A stretch of DNA of 64,000 bases, from NCBI GenBank assembly GCA_035235625.1, contig CP141148.1, positions 37,325,057 to 37,389,056 of the forward strand, written 5' to 3'. The notes under the pieces are model-generated. The model made no database searches. It had not been told where the DNA came from and was given only the letters and a program-made list of their open reading frames with translations. Origin of the DNA: Saururus chinensis (taxonomy: Eukaryota > Streptophyta > Magnoliopsida > Piperales > Saururaceae). Positions 11,706 to 24,183 of the stretch are shown piece by piece. The stretch's first letter is position 1; the number at the start of each line of letters is the position of its first letter. The translations under genes and the position numbers were made by a program.

Positions 11706-14700
11706 ATGGCGCGCATTCACCTGGTGCATTTAATGCTGTTTTTGGTGGGTTGGCTGGGAGGTAAGGTCTTTTGTCAGGAAGAGTTAGAGGCGGCAGTTTA
11801 TATTGTCACTTTGAAGCAGGCTCCGGCAGCTCATTACTATGATGAAAAGAAATTAGAGACCGTTCATTTCGGTTATGGGGTTCCCGGAAGATTAAATGCG
11901 CACAAAAATCCTAGGTATTTAGCATTTCGGGCTTTTGTTATTCCTTAAAGGAATTTGTTTAGTTTCTTCTGTTTTCTTTTTCCATCTTATTTTTGTGACT
12001 CTGGAAATTTTATAGCTTCAGATGTTTATGTTTAAACTTTACATCTATAGAATTTTGATCCTCCAATCTAATGAAAGCATGTTTAATGAGTGAATAATGG
12101 TTTCCACCGTAAAATTGATTGTCTTTTCACGCACTTTCTCGTCCCTGTATGCTGTTTCGTCACCATATTTGTATAGACGACTTTGGTGTAGTTTCGTTTG
12201 GGACTGAAAGTTGCAGTATGGGACGTACATTAATTGTGTGTGTTTTCAAGTTTTTTACAGGTTTATGCTATACGTATAAACGGTTTATGGGTCACAGTTT
12301 AGTTGAAAAACTGTGGACTAGTTGGATTGGGGGAGAGGAGTGTGATTGGGTTAAGCTTGCTAAATATATTAGAGTAAACAGGCATTCTTACTGGAAGCTT
12401 GAGCAGCTTTTTTTCCCCGTTTGTTAATGTTCTTACCTGCATTTGACGATATTATTATATAAATACAGTTAGGTATTATTTTTCATGGTCAAAGTCCTTT
12501 TTTTATTAACTTTTCTCAGTGTGGTAATGACTGTGGGGTTAACTATTAGTGGTTACGAAAGTGTTCCTGCATCTCAATCTTTATTTTCTTATTTTGAAAA
12601 TTCTTTCTGAAGTTTCTATTCTGATGCAGAAATATATCAAGTTCAGATCAGTCTTACAGCTCATTCTTGGTTCGATTTCAAAATTCACTACTCAGGAGAG
12701 TCTTTAAAGGGGAGAACTATCTCAAGTTGTATAGCTATCGTCACTTGATTAATGGATTCGCACTTTTCGTTACCCCTCAGCAGGTACAACGGTTTTGCTT
12801 TCAATCATCTGTTTTGTCACTGTAAGCAATGGTTGCTTGTTGTGTGACAACGGTTACCCCTCAGGGTACAATGGTTGCTTGTTGTGTGACAAATAACATG
12901 ATATAATCTTTAAGGCACACACCTAATGATCTTATCTAAAACATGAAACTCATCTAATTTGGCTATTGAAACTCCGTACCTATTTTCATTTCTCCTCCAT
13001 CTTACCTTCTATGCAAATGTATTTCCTTTCCACAATTTGTGAGGAAATATAATTTCAAGTTGTCCCATTAATGTAATGGACGTTTATATGTTGGAATTTA
13101 ATAAGATGATAGTGTGGTCTTTGAAGGCAGAGAAGCTTTCAAGGAGACAAGAAGTGGCAAATGTGGTTTTGGATTTCTCAGTTCGAACTGCAACAACCCA
13201 TACACCAGAATTTTTAGGTCTCCCTCAAGGTGCTTGGGTTAAAGAAGGTGGTCCTGATGTTGCAGGAGAGGGAATTGTCATTGGATTCATTGATACTGGA
13301 ATTGATCCAACTCATCCCAGTTTTTCTGCGGAAACTTCTGGAAATTCATATCCAATTCCTGATCACTTTACGGGAATATGTGAAGTCACAAAAGAATTTC
13401 CATCTGGATCCTGCAATAGAAAGCTTGTTGGAGCCCGCCACTTTGCTGCGTCTGCCATAACCAGGGGAATCTTTAATGCTTCTCAGGATTATGCTTCACC
13501 ATTTGATGGTGATGGTCATGGAACGTAAGTCTTCTGATGGCATATTGTCAATTTGTAGTGGTTGTCTGAAGCTTCCCAACATCATTTGTTGTGGCAGATA
13601 TAATACTCGACATTATCTACCAAAAATACCCAATAATGGCCATTTATCTGGATTATTTCAATTTATTCTTCGTTTAATGGTTACTTTCTCTAAATTCAAT
13701 TGCACAAATGCTTTCAAGACAGGCATACGGCCTCCATTGCAGCTGGGAACCATGGGATTCCTGTCATTGTGGCTGGCCATTATTTTGGGAATGCTAGTGG
13801 CATGGCTCCTCGTGCACAGTAAATATTTTAAACCTTACTAAATATTTTGCCAACATATGCTTTCATTTATAGTTTCATTGTATGCTTACATGTTATATGT
13901 TTCAGTATTGCTGTTTATAAGGCGTTGTACAAAAGCTTTGGAGGATTTGCTGCAGATGTAGTTGCTGCCATAGACCAGGTACAAAAATGAAAAGATACAC
14001 AAGCTTGCATGATCCTCATTTTGGTTTGATATCAATTTTTTTTAAAGCAGTTAGCTGAAAATGTCAAACTAATGTTCTGCTGTGAGCTTTTTTGCCATTA
14101 CGTAGTTTGTTTTGAACTAACACCTAAATTTATTTGATGCAAAGAATATTTAGCGTCTTAACTTTTGCTTCTTCTGATGTTTCCTTCAGGCAGCTCAAGA
14201 TGGAGTAGATGTCATAAGCTTGTCCATCACTCCAAACCGCCGACCTCCTGGCATTGCAACTTTCTTTAACCCAATAGACATGGCTTTGCTTTCAGCTGTA
14301 AAAGCTGGTATATTTATTGTCCAAGCAGCAGGAAACACTGGGCCCGCACCCAAAAGCATTTCTTCTTTCAGTCCGTGGATATTTACAGTTGGTGCAGCTA
14401 CTCATGACAGAATATATCATAATACCCTTGTACTTGGGAACAATATCACCCTTTCAGGAGTTGGACTTGCATGTAAATTCTCTCTCATTCAATCTTCCTC
14501 TCTTCTTTCTTGTGGTGTTTTTGCTAATTAATAAATCTAAAGTTTACTTTGAAGTTTGAGCTGAAGCAAAACGTGGTTAAGAGAGAGTGGAGCTATCATT
14601 GTTAGGGTTCTGTTTTCAACTTGCACTATCTTGGCATATACCACATTAACTGTCTCATTTCAAAAAATCATTTGTCCCACATTAAGTGTTCCATTTCCCA

Positions 14701-17637
14701 TACCGCTACCAAGTAGAAGTTTTCTTATATGCTTCTTACCTTTGTAGGAGCATGAGAATCTAAGTTTGTTAGAGTTTTGCCTTTTTTATGGTCTCAGATG
14801 TTTCTCATTTTCCTTAAAATTTACACTTTTTACAAATGGGACAATTAATATGGGACAGAGGGAGTATATACTAGATTCTTCAACTTTTAACGGCATTGTA
14901 TATGTGTCTTGAACATTAAATTTCCCTCATATTTATTTCTGGCCTGCTTCCATATTTCTTAATATGTGCAGTATTTTTTTTACTAACATGTTCAGTATGT
15001 CTAAAGAATTCTACAATTTATAAGAAGGTCATCCAACAAATTTCTAGTTGATTGACTATAACGTGGTTTTTCACCTTTATATTGGTCCAAGTAGGGCCAA
15101 CTGAGCCCATGGCTTACCATGTAGCTACCTCTGCAAGTTTGCAGAGAAGTATTAATCCAGCCTAAAATAGTAGATATTTGAGAAAATTAATCTTCATTTT
15201 GTTGTTTTTCAGCTGGAACTGACAATGACATAATGTATACATTGGTTTCGGCTATTCATGCTTTGAACAATGATACATCTAATGCAAATGACCTGTATCT
15301 GGGTGAATGTCAAGATTCCAGTCGATTAAGTCAGGACTTGGTCCAAGGCAATCTCCTAATTTGTAGCTATTCAATCCGATATGTCCTTGGGCTATCCACT
15401 ATCAAACAAGCTTTGCAGACTGCACAAAATTTAAGTGCAGCTGGTGTTGTCTTCTACATGGATCCTTTTGTCATTGGGTTTCAGCTGAACCCGACCCCAA
15501 TGGAGTTACCTGGACTGATAATTCCATCTCCTGATGATTCCAAGGTACAGATATTTGGCAGCACAATCATTTATATTCTTTGTAACTACTAAAGATTCAC
15601 GTTTATTGAACTTGTATTTTTTTCCATGTTTTTTACCGTTGCCAGGTTTTACTTGGATATTATAATAGTTCCTTAGAAAGAAAAGAATCTTCAAAAGAAA
15701 TTGTTAGGTTTGGTGGGGTGGCAAAAATATTAGGTGGACTAAAGGCTAATTACAGTACTGTGGCGCCAAAAGTCATGTATTATTCTGCTAGAGGACCTGA
15801 TCCTGAAGACAGCTTTCTCAATGATGCTGATATCTTGAAACCCAATTTGATTGCTCCTGGTAATCTTATATGGGCTGCATGGAGTTCCTTGGGTATGGAC
15901 TCTGTTGAGTTCCAAGGTAAAATATTTGATTAATTCTGACAAACTTGACTGATCCAAATCTTCTGATCTAAAATTTGTGTAGTCTGTTATTCATATATTA
16001 AACTTCTAAGTCTAAATCCAGGTGAGAGGTTTGCTATGATTTCTGGAACAAGCATGGCTGCTCCTCATGTGGCTGGGCTTGCTGCACTAATCAAGCAGAA
16101 ATTTCCAAGCTTTAGCCCTTCTGCCATTGCATCTGCTCTTTCAACAACAGCTTCAGTTTATGACAATCAAGGAGGCCCAATAATGGCCCAGAGGGCTTAC
16201 AGCAACCCAGACCTAAATCAGTCCCCTGCAACTCCCTTTGACATGGGAAGTGGATTTGTAAATACCACAGCTGCCTTAGACCCTGGTCTGATTTTTTTTT
16301 GCAGTAAGTTTCTCTCTCAGTAATTATTGGTATCAGTTGACAATCACTTACGGATAAATATACTTCATAACATCATGCAAAGAATCCCTTCTTGATATAG
16401 GACCCAGAAATATATAATGATTGAACGTATATAGTTGCATCATGGCCTTGACCGGCGTAATTTAAATGTATATCGTACGTGATTTGTTTCATAAATTGCA
16501 ATTTTTTATATTCCTGCTATGATTTGGAGGGATTTAATGCGGATCCATGGGTTAGATAAACATCTAATCATTACTACAGGCAATATTAGCTAATCAATAC
16601 TACAGGCAGTATTGCCTCTGCTTATATGATTACATGTCCCAATCTTTTGATAGGTGGCACATGACTAGACATCTTACTATCCTCTTTACGGGCTGCCCAG
16701 TCATGTGCTTGACCTTATTGTTAGAATAAAAATGCAATTTTAAAACTGCCCTAAAAGCTTGTGAAAATATTCACTGAATTGGTGAAAGGCATGTTCCAAC
16801 CATGTTCTTTTGTTATCTAGAACTTTTTCTTAAATGATAAATTGGTTATATATACAAAAAAAATGAATGCATGGAGGTAAGTTCCCATCTGAGCTGAATT
16901 AGTAGGAAGCACGTTACAAAGAAAAATGCTAAGCATACTGGCTCGTATCCATGGTCACCTACAGGCTGTCCATCAGACCAGACCGTCTTGTGGAAATAAA
17001 GGTTCCATATATCAATGTTTATGTACAAGCATGTAGGTTCATCTCGTGGATTAAATGATGTCAGTGGAGCATTACTCAATCAGAGCACTAGAAACCAGAG
17101 TGCTATTATCAATTTTCATGCATGCTAAAATACATGCATTCTTTATATATAGAAAATGAGCCACATTTTCTCTTGGCAATTCAATGAAAGCTTCTCTTTG
17201 TATGTCTCTTTGCAGGTTTTGATGACTATTTTTCTTTTCTTTGTGGTATAAACGGGTCTGCTCCTGTTGTTCTAAATTACACTGGCCAACCTTGTGTAAT
17301 TTCTAGTATGAATGCAACAGATCTGAACCTGCCATCAATTACTATCGCAAAGCTGAACCAATCAAAGACTATTCAGAGAACTGTTACTAACATTGCTGCT
17401 GATGAAATTTATGCTGTTAGTTGGAGTTCACCTTTTGGAGTATCAGTTTCTGTGTTACCAACTCGTTTTTTCATTGCTAATGGTCAGAAACAAATATTGA
17501 CAGTAATTTTTAACGCTACTTTGAACAACTCCGCAGCTAGTTTTGGAAGAATTGGTCTGTATGGAAGTCGTGGACATGTTGCTACTATTCCGATAGCTAC
17601 TGTTACAAAAATTTTCTTCAATTCTACTATTAGCTGA
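11706..17637 (+). CDS. Subtilisin-like serine protease, SBT2 type (10 exons)
   Basis: Secreted plant subtilase that cleaves extracellular proteins. Coding exons: 11706-11914, 12630-12783, 13127-13524, 13723-13818, 13906-13978, 14190-14472, 15213-15544, 15646-15916, 16022-16303 and 17216-17637. The joins keep frame and give 839 residues. Residues 1-24 form a signal peptide (MARIHLVHLMLFLVGW...). An I9 propeptide follows, and the mature chain probably starts near TTHTPEFLG (144-152). Catalytic residues are Asp177 (GFIDTGID), His252 (DGDGHGTH) and Ser616 (GTSMAAPHVAG), with oxyanion Asn359 (QAAGNTGP). A PA-type insert spans roughly 400-520 and an Fn3-like tail with RTVTN ends the protein. The SBT2 group is judged from FGGFAADVVAAIDQA and FFNPIDMALLSAVKAG-type blocks. 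The ATG was chosen because upstream codons lack a Met and the signal peptide begins here. All key residues are intact and no stops interrupt it, so it looks functional. Confidence 0.93.
12770..12891 (+). repeat. Duplicated exon-2 splice-donor segment
   Basis: The end of exon 2 and its donor (GTTACCCCTCAGCAGGTACAA at 12769-12789) is echoed 85 bp into intron 2 as GTTACCCCTCAGGGTACAA. CAATGGTTGCTTGTTGTGTG also occurs twice, at about 12829 and 12868. This is a small tandem duplication that creates a second donor-like GT. Confidence 0.7.
14600..14880. mobile_element. Stowaway-like MITE remnant in subtilase intron 6
   Basis: The right side ends AATGGGACAATTAATATGGG then ACAGAGGGAGTATA, the usual right end of a CTCCCTCCGTCCC-type MITE with TA flanks. 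Near 14650-14690 the facing words ACTGTCTCATTTC and TTTGTCCCACATTAA are its degenerate complement. It lies wholly within the intron between exons 6 and 7. Confidence 0.5.
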
Positions 17638-18825
17638 AACACTGGCAAGCCTTCTTCAGTTTGGATTTCTCCTTTTGTTGATCCATTGTTTCATTCGTTT
17701 TTGTCTGTAAATGTGGAGGCATCTTAAAATTGTAGATAAAGTGTTTCAATGATTCATACCTTTTTCGTGGCTGTAAAGTTTTGATTATAAGGTGTCATTG
17801 GTTTCTCTTTAAGCTGTCAAAGACATGATTTGTAGCAAATAATTTAGCTTTTGGGACTTGTTTGTGGAATACCTTTGCGCAGTCATTAAGTCAATACTAC
17901 CACATGGACGTGTGCGTGATCAGGGGTTCTGTGTCATTATACACTACTCTAGGACGTAGCAAGGTCGGTTTTATGGGCTACTATTCTAACCCGCAATTGA
18001 CTACACACATCCTAGCAGTCTCACCATGGTCTTTGGATGCAAGAGCCTAATTTAGGTTCAGGCAGACACATGTGTCGTTATTCAAATATGAATAAACTAA
18101 TCACAGTAGACCTTAGACAGAGGGTGTTATTGATAGAAGTGGTATGTTCCAATCCCTGTTTTGGACAAAAAGAATACACTCCCCTATGTCCAATATCAAT
18201 TGTCTTATTTTATGTTATCCTTCTTATAGTAGATGGATTAAAAACGTTAGTGGATGGAGTAAAAAGGTTAGTAAGTTGGCTTATCATATTTTTTCAGATG
18301 AGGACGGTTTTCTCAAATGTGGATGGGAGTACATTTCAAGAGAAGCCTCAAGCAAAACAAATGAAAAACATTGTTTCTACATGCTTCTAAAAAGCAAAAG
18401 TCAAAAGAAAACACAAACTAGGGGTGGGGTTTACTTGGTTTTGAATCAACCAAAACTCGCTTGGTTTTGAATCAAGAAAGTTTGGTTTATAAGATGCTAG
18501 GACATCTTACTAAAGTCAAATGAAAACACAAAAAATGTTACCAAACTTGCTTGGTTTTGAATCATCCACCTAATTTGTTCAAAATAAGCATGGGCAATCT
18601 AGGCAGCTGAGTTATGATCTTCTACACCATCCATCAAAACCAAACAAGTTTGGTAATACTTTTTAATCATGTTAAAACCCAATTGAAATCATTGATTTAT
18701 ATTTAATGCTTAAGTTAAATCCCTAGTTTTTAAATATATGCATTCAATTGAAAAACACAAGTTTAATAGTGTAACTTTGGAAAATCAAATTCATTTCAAA
18801 CTCTCCTTCACAAAAAAAAACTATG
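17638..18825. other. Subtilase 3' flank and intergenic DNA
   Basis: The first about 200 bp should hold the 3'UTR (AT-rich, TTGTAG/TGTAAA words). Further on, CTTGGTTTTGAATCA occurs three times (18434, 18461, 18551). No other gene is seen; open frames at 17862-18470 have no domain. Confidence 0.4.
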
Positions 18826-18833
18826 ATCATATC

Positions 18834-21242
18834 TAAGGGTGCTAACGAGCCGAGTCGAACCGAGTTTTCAGGTTTTTTGACTCGAGCTCGATTCTGAAAG
18901 CTCGGCTCGAGCTCGGCTCGAGCTCGATCGAAAAGCTCGATGCCTGGCTCGAGCTCGGTTCGATAATAAATTCGAAACTCGATTCGAGCTCGAGCTCGAA
19001 AATATACTATACCAACTCGAACTTACGTTCGAGTTGAGCTCGAATCCAATTTATAACCCAAACTATTTTTTTCTATAAAAAATCATATTAATTTAGAGAA
19101 TCACACCAATATTATAAAAATAAAAATAAATTATAATAAACATAATTCTATTCTATTAAAGTTGTAAATATTATTTTAAAATCTATGGTTAAAATAAGAG
19201 TCAATAAATACCCAACAAAAAAATTTTATTTGTCACCAAAAATTTAACTAATGTTATTCAAATATCTTATATAATTATATAAATAATATAAAAAAATAAT
19301 TACCAAAATAACATAAAGAAAAAAATATTTACCAATATGATATTTCTTTTCGGCAGCGCCTCCGTGATTTTTTTTTTTTATAATTTCATTCTTGAAGAGG
19401 AAAAATTCAATATAATGTACTAATTTGTCATTTAAAGGAAGAAATCAATATAATGTACTGATTTTGTCCTTTTAAAAATAAAATTAATGCAATATATTAA
19501 TTTTGTCATTTAGAACGATAAAATCAATAATAAAATAATTTTGTCCTCTCTTCTCTCTACTATCTCTTCATTCACTCTCTCTCCTCTCTCTATTCACTCT
19601 CTCTCCTCTCTCTATTCACTCTCTCATTTCTATATTTCTATTCAATCTCTCTCCTCTCTCTTTTGGCTCTATGTTATTCTCTTTCTTCACACTCTCTCTA
19701 CACTTTCTCTTCTCTCTGTCCTCTCTTCTTTATCTTTCTCTCTCCCTATCTCTCTTTCATGTGAATGACGTGAGCCTTAGCTCTGAGAAGTGGGGAGAAA
19801 GTAAAAAAAATTAATTTAATTTTTTTATTTATATATTATATATTAAAATATTAAATTTAAAATAAAATACAATGTATTTATGAATGACGAAAAATAATAT
19901 TTTTTAAAAAATTTCATTATTTTGTCCTTTAGAAGAGAAGAGAGAAAAAAAAAAGAGAATAGAAAGAAAGAGGAGAGAGAGATAAGAGAGATAATCGAAA
20001 GAGAGAGGGGTGAGAGAGAATAGAGAGAGGAGAGAGAGAGTGAATAGAGAGGGGAGAGAGAGAAGAGAGAGAAAAGAGAGAAAAAATCAGTTCATTATTG
20101 ACTTCGTCATTTGAAACGACAAAGTTAGAACATTATATTAATTTAAGTGTACTCATTTCGTCATTCTAAAGGATGAAATTATGAAAAAATAAATAAAAAA
20201 AACCACGCATGTGTCAGCACCTAGTCATTGAAAAGGAACATCATATTGGTAAATTTTTTTCTCTTTCCGTTAATTTGATACTTATATAAAATTTCTCATA
20301 TAATAAGCCACAAAAAACTAAACTAGTCACTAAAGTTATGACAATTCTTATTAACATATTTCATATCTAATTATTCTAGTAACTATAAAAAAGTTCATAA
20401 TAAGAGAATTATTTGGACCTCAGTAATAGCATATTTTATGGTGTGTGGATTGCCTATAAAAAGAAAAATTAATATAATTAGAATTCAAGAGTAAAATTTA
20501 GACTTGGTTCACTGGATATATTTATAGGAAAAATCTAGATATAATTCACTAAATCTCTCATTCTAAACTAATATAATTGGTTGAATTAAGAATATTCATT
20601 TGTAAGTAGAATAACATATTTATATTTGTTAGGATTAGAATGATTAAAGGTAGTATTTAAAATTTAAATAATATTATATAGATGAATAAGGGTAGAATAG
20701 AAATAAAATAATTTATCATACCTACATTCTCAATTTTATTAGTAGTAGGATTTATATTTGTTTAAAATATAATAGTATAATATAGTTATTATATATCATA
20801 TTATATAGTATATCATATACCATATATTAATGTATATATAGGATATATATTTTATAAAATAATATAAAATATTATGGGTATATGAAAGGTAAATGTGCAA
20901 ATATGATGTTTATATTATTTTTATTCGTATATATAGTATTGATATGAATTTAAAATCTTAAAAATTATATGATTTATTTTATATAATTTACTCATTATAT
21001 TGAAGTCAATGTTATAGAGTTGGAGCCTCCGTAAGCGTGTGAAAGAGTTTTGACAAAGTTAAGAACTTAAGATACTCATCAGTCATCACATTACAAATCA
21101 CAAGTAAAACTTTTGGACCCATAGTTGACTCCATTTATTTTATGGTTTATAAATATAGGGGAGGAGCCAATGGTTGATTCTATTCAATTATATTTTATAG
21201 TAGTCGTGACTAATGATTAAAACTTTATATATACATTCATGC

Positions 21243-21287
<45 letters not shown>

Positions 21288-21992
21288 TACACATATATAT
21301 GTATGTGTGTATGAGAGAGAGAAAGAATCAATTAGTGATCTAGTAGTTGCTAAGAGAAGTATAATCGTACGCATATAAGCAATAAAGGCCAATATTATTA
21401 GTTAAATTAAGAATATGCAATTAAAATTACATATTTATACTTATTAAGATTAGAATGATTAAAGGTAGTATTTAAAAATTTAATAATATATATTATATAG
21501 ATGAATAAGGGTATAATAAGAATGAAATAATTTTTCATACCTACATTCTCAATTTTATTAGTAGTAGGATTTATATTTATTTTAAATATAATAGCATAAT
21601 ATGGATATTATATACAATAATATATAATATATTACATACTATATATTGATGTATATATAGTATATATTAGTACAAAATAATATAAAATTTATAGGTATAT
21701 GAAAGGTGAAAGTTAAAAAATTTATATAATATAGGTATAATATATTAATATGTAAAAAGTAATATATAATAAATCGAGTCGAGTTCGAGCCGAGCTTCGA
21801 GTCGATCTCGAGTCGAACCGAACATGTTTCGAGTCGAGTCGATTCGAGCTGGACCATGTTCGAGATCGGCTCGTTTACTTTCGAGTTCGAACCGAGCTCG
21901 AGTCGAGCTCTATTCGAGCCGAGCCAACTTCGAGTCGAACCGAGCCGAGCCAATTCAGCTCGACGAGCTGGCTCGGCTCGTTAGCACCCTTA
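18834..21992. mobile_element. Non-autonomous hAT-like DNA transposon, copy 2
   Basis: This copy is 3159 bp, in the same orientation as the copy at 1548-4712 and nearly identical to it. By eye I see only about a dozen differences, mostly one- or two-base indels in homopolymers plus a few substitutions. It carries the same TIRs and is flanked by its own exact 8-bp duplication, ATCATATC, at 18826-18833 and 21993-22000. The duplication differs from that of copy 1, so this is an independent insertion and not a segmental duplication. It has no transposase frame. The CT/GA-rich inverted core and the TA/CA microsatellite are conserved. Confidence 0.87.
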
Positions 21993-22000
21993 ATCATATC

Positions 22001-22501
22001 ACAACAAAGTGATTATGAACAAAATAAAACCGAATTAAGACATCATAAGCACATAAATTATGCAATATTCAAAGTATTGATCAAAATGCCATGAAAATAC
22101 ATGATTTTGGACAACTTAAACATGGGAATTTAAACATAAATGTCATTATATCAAAATTTAAACCTTAGACTTGCTTCTCTAGGAGTCTAGAATTAGTCTG
22201 CACTCTTGGTTGATAAGATACAGTAATTTGACGTTGCAAAACTCTGGAACGACTTCCCAATGCCATCTCAAAGCTCTCTGACGTCTCTAAGGGTTTCTAA
22301 GTTTTGAATGAGGAGAATCTTCGCGTCAAGCGCCTGGAAAAAAGGTTACCTTAAGCTGGGAAGTTAGTTCGCTTCTCACACTAGCTATGCTTTAGCGAGT
22401 GTGTAAGGATTTGGCCATCCACTTAAAAGAGTCCATTAACAATTTGATTACTTCTTGGAGCTGAAATTCATTACAAACAGATGCCTTAGCATTTTATAAA
22501 A
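22001..22501. other. Intergenic, no gene seen
   Basis: AT-rich sequence with no open frame of note, RNA gene or recognised element end. Confidence 0.4.
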
Positions 22502-22706
22502 TACTTCCTCTATGCCATATTAATTGCTTTATTTCGAGAGAAAAATTATCCCATATTAATAGTACAATTTGCCTTAATTTAAGTGGCTGGGTACTTAAAA
22601 AAATGTCGTAGAAGTCTATTTTCTATTCTCTAAGCTATAGGTCCCATTATTTAATAATAATTATTATTTTTCCTAATAGAATTATTAATATGAGATGAAG
22701 GGAGTA
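22502..22706. mobile_element. Stowaway-like MITE
   Basis: The left end TACTTCCTCTATGCCATATT is answered by the right end AATATGAGATGAAGGGAGTA. They are imperfect inverted repeats flanked by TA. The size of about 200 bp, AT-rich interior and lack of coding sequence fit a decayed Stowaway-like MITE. Confidence 0.6.
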
Positions 22707-23059
22707 TTTAATTTACGAAAACTGATATTCCTACTCTACTTTATTAACACAAAAAGTCTACTACAACCTTTGATTAGATACGAAAAAGTGAATTACCATG
22801 TTGCAAGGTATGACTCTCCTTAATTTATACATACTTAAGTATGGCATACTAATTACTCGAAAATGTCAAAATGACCAAAACTATATATGCATTCTATTGT
22901 GACAAAAATAAGTGCTAGAGGCAAATTTTGATACTGATGAATGAGTCTTGTCAATCTGAGCCCCAAGATTACATGTGTAGTGTGAGCCTAGGTATCGTGG
23001 TAATTAGATTTTGATTAAACGGCATACATTACTTGGGGATGGCAGGTTTGAATCACTTG
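22707..23059. other. Intergenic, no gene seen
   Basis: No open frame or element end can be supported. The last bases run directly into the target duplication of the next element. Confidence 0.4.
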
Positions 23060-23067
23060 CCCATCCC

Positions 23068-24183
23068 CAGGGTTGGGAATTGGGGTCGAAAATCCAAACC
23101 CTAACCCTACTCGGGTCGGGTCGGGTCTGATATGCGGGTAACCCTACTTTTTTTCCTAAATTTTTTTGTTACTCGTATTATATACGTTCTCTTTGCAAAG
23201 GGCAAACACAAATGAAATTAAATATATTAAAATATTAATTTATAATGTTTGGTTCTTTAGATAATTTGTGGAGGATACTTTTTTTGTAGTAGCCATCAAC
23301 GAAGACGTTAGAGGTATAATGTTGCATTCCTCCATTCTAAGCAAAAGATAATAAAACAGACCTTCAACGTTTGTTTACTCATGATTAGCCCACTTGGCTT
23401 TCGATAACTCACATACTAACGCAAAACAAATTAAACATTATTTCTTTGATAAACAGAGAGAATTATGCGTTTCAGCATGTCTTAATTTCAAATTTCTAAT
23501 AACTACTTCTCTATGGCTGCTTATAACCCTACCCTCCTTTGCAACAAGTGACACTTGATTACAATTTTCCTCCTCCGAAAATTATCTCTCATCGAACTTT
23601 ATTATCCACCTATCTGGTTACATGCTCCTAACCTGCTCCTTATTATGACTGTCAGGCCTTTAACACACAGCTAAATCTAGTGTGTGATGTGTCATTCTAA
23701 AGGAGAGAAAATGAGTAATGAATACAATAAAATATGACATAGTTTCATTCCATTCACCACACCTAAAAGAATAACAAAAAAGAAATTAAATTATATATAA
23801 ATTAACCACACTTTGAAGATATTGTTCTCTGTTATCCCAAAATGGATGTCTACTACAAAGCAAAATATATGTGATCACATCTATACTCCAAACATCTTAT
23901 TCATGCCCAAATTTATGTTTAAGCACCTCTAGTTCAACATAGTATGCACTAAATAAATACTATAATATTAGTATAAATAATTCCAATAGACCAACACTAT
24001 AATAATAGGGTTCTTTATTATTCATAGTCGGGTAAAAGTCGGGTTGTGCAGGTTAGGTTCAACCCGACCCTAAATTCAAAACAGGTCAAGAACCTAAACC
24101 TTGACTATGACCCTACTTGTAGTCAGGTCAAGTCGGGTGCAGGGTTAAGTGGTTTGGGTTTGGGTTGGATTTTCCGAGCCCTA
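23068..24183. mobile_element. Second hAT-like non-autonomous element
   Basis: The left end CAGGGTTGGGAATTGGGG and right end (complement) TAGGGCTCGGAAAATCC enclose 1116 bp. CCCATCCC lies exactly on both sides (23060-23067 and 24184-24191), an 8-bp duplication. GGGTCGGGTCGGGT words crowd the left end and GTCGGGT/GGGTTTGGGTT words the right, as subterminal repeats do. No transposase frame is present. The TIR sequence differs from the 3.16 kb family, so this is a different hAT-like family. Confidence 0.72.

Noticed and set aside
16304-17215. An extra exon or element in subtilase intron 9
   Set aside because: The flanking exons join in frame (Cys-Ser-Phe-Asp-Asp) and the intron holds no protein-like stretch or element border.
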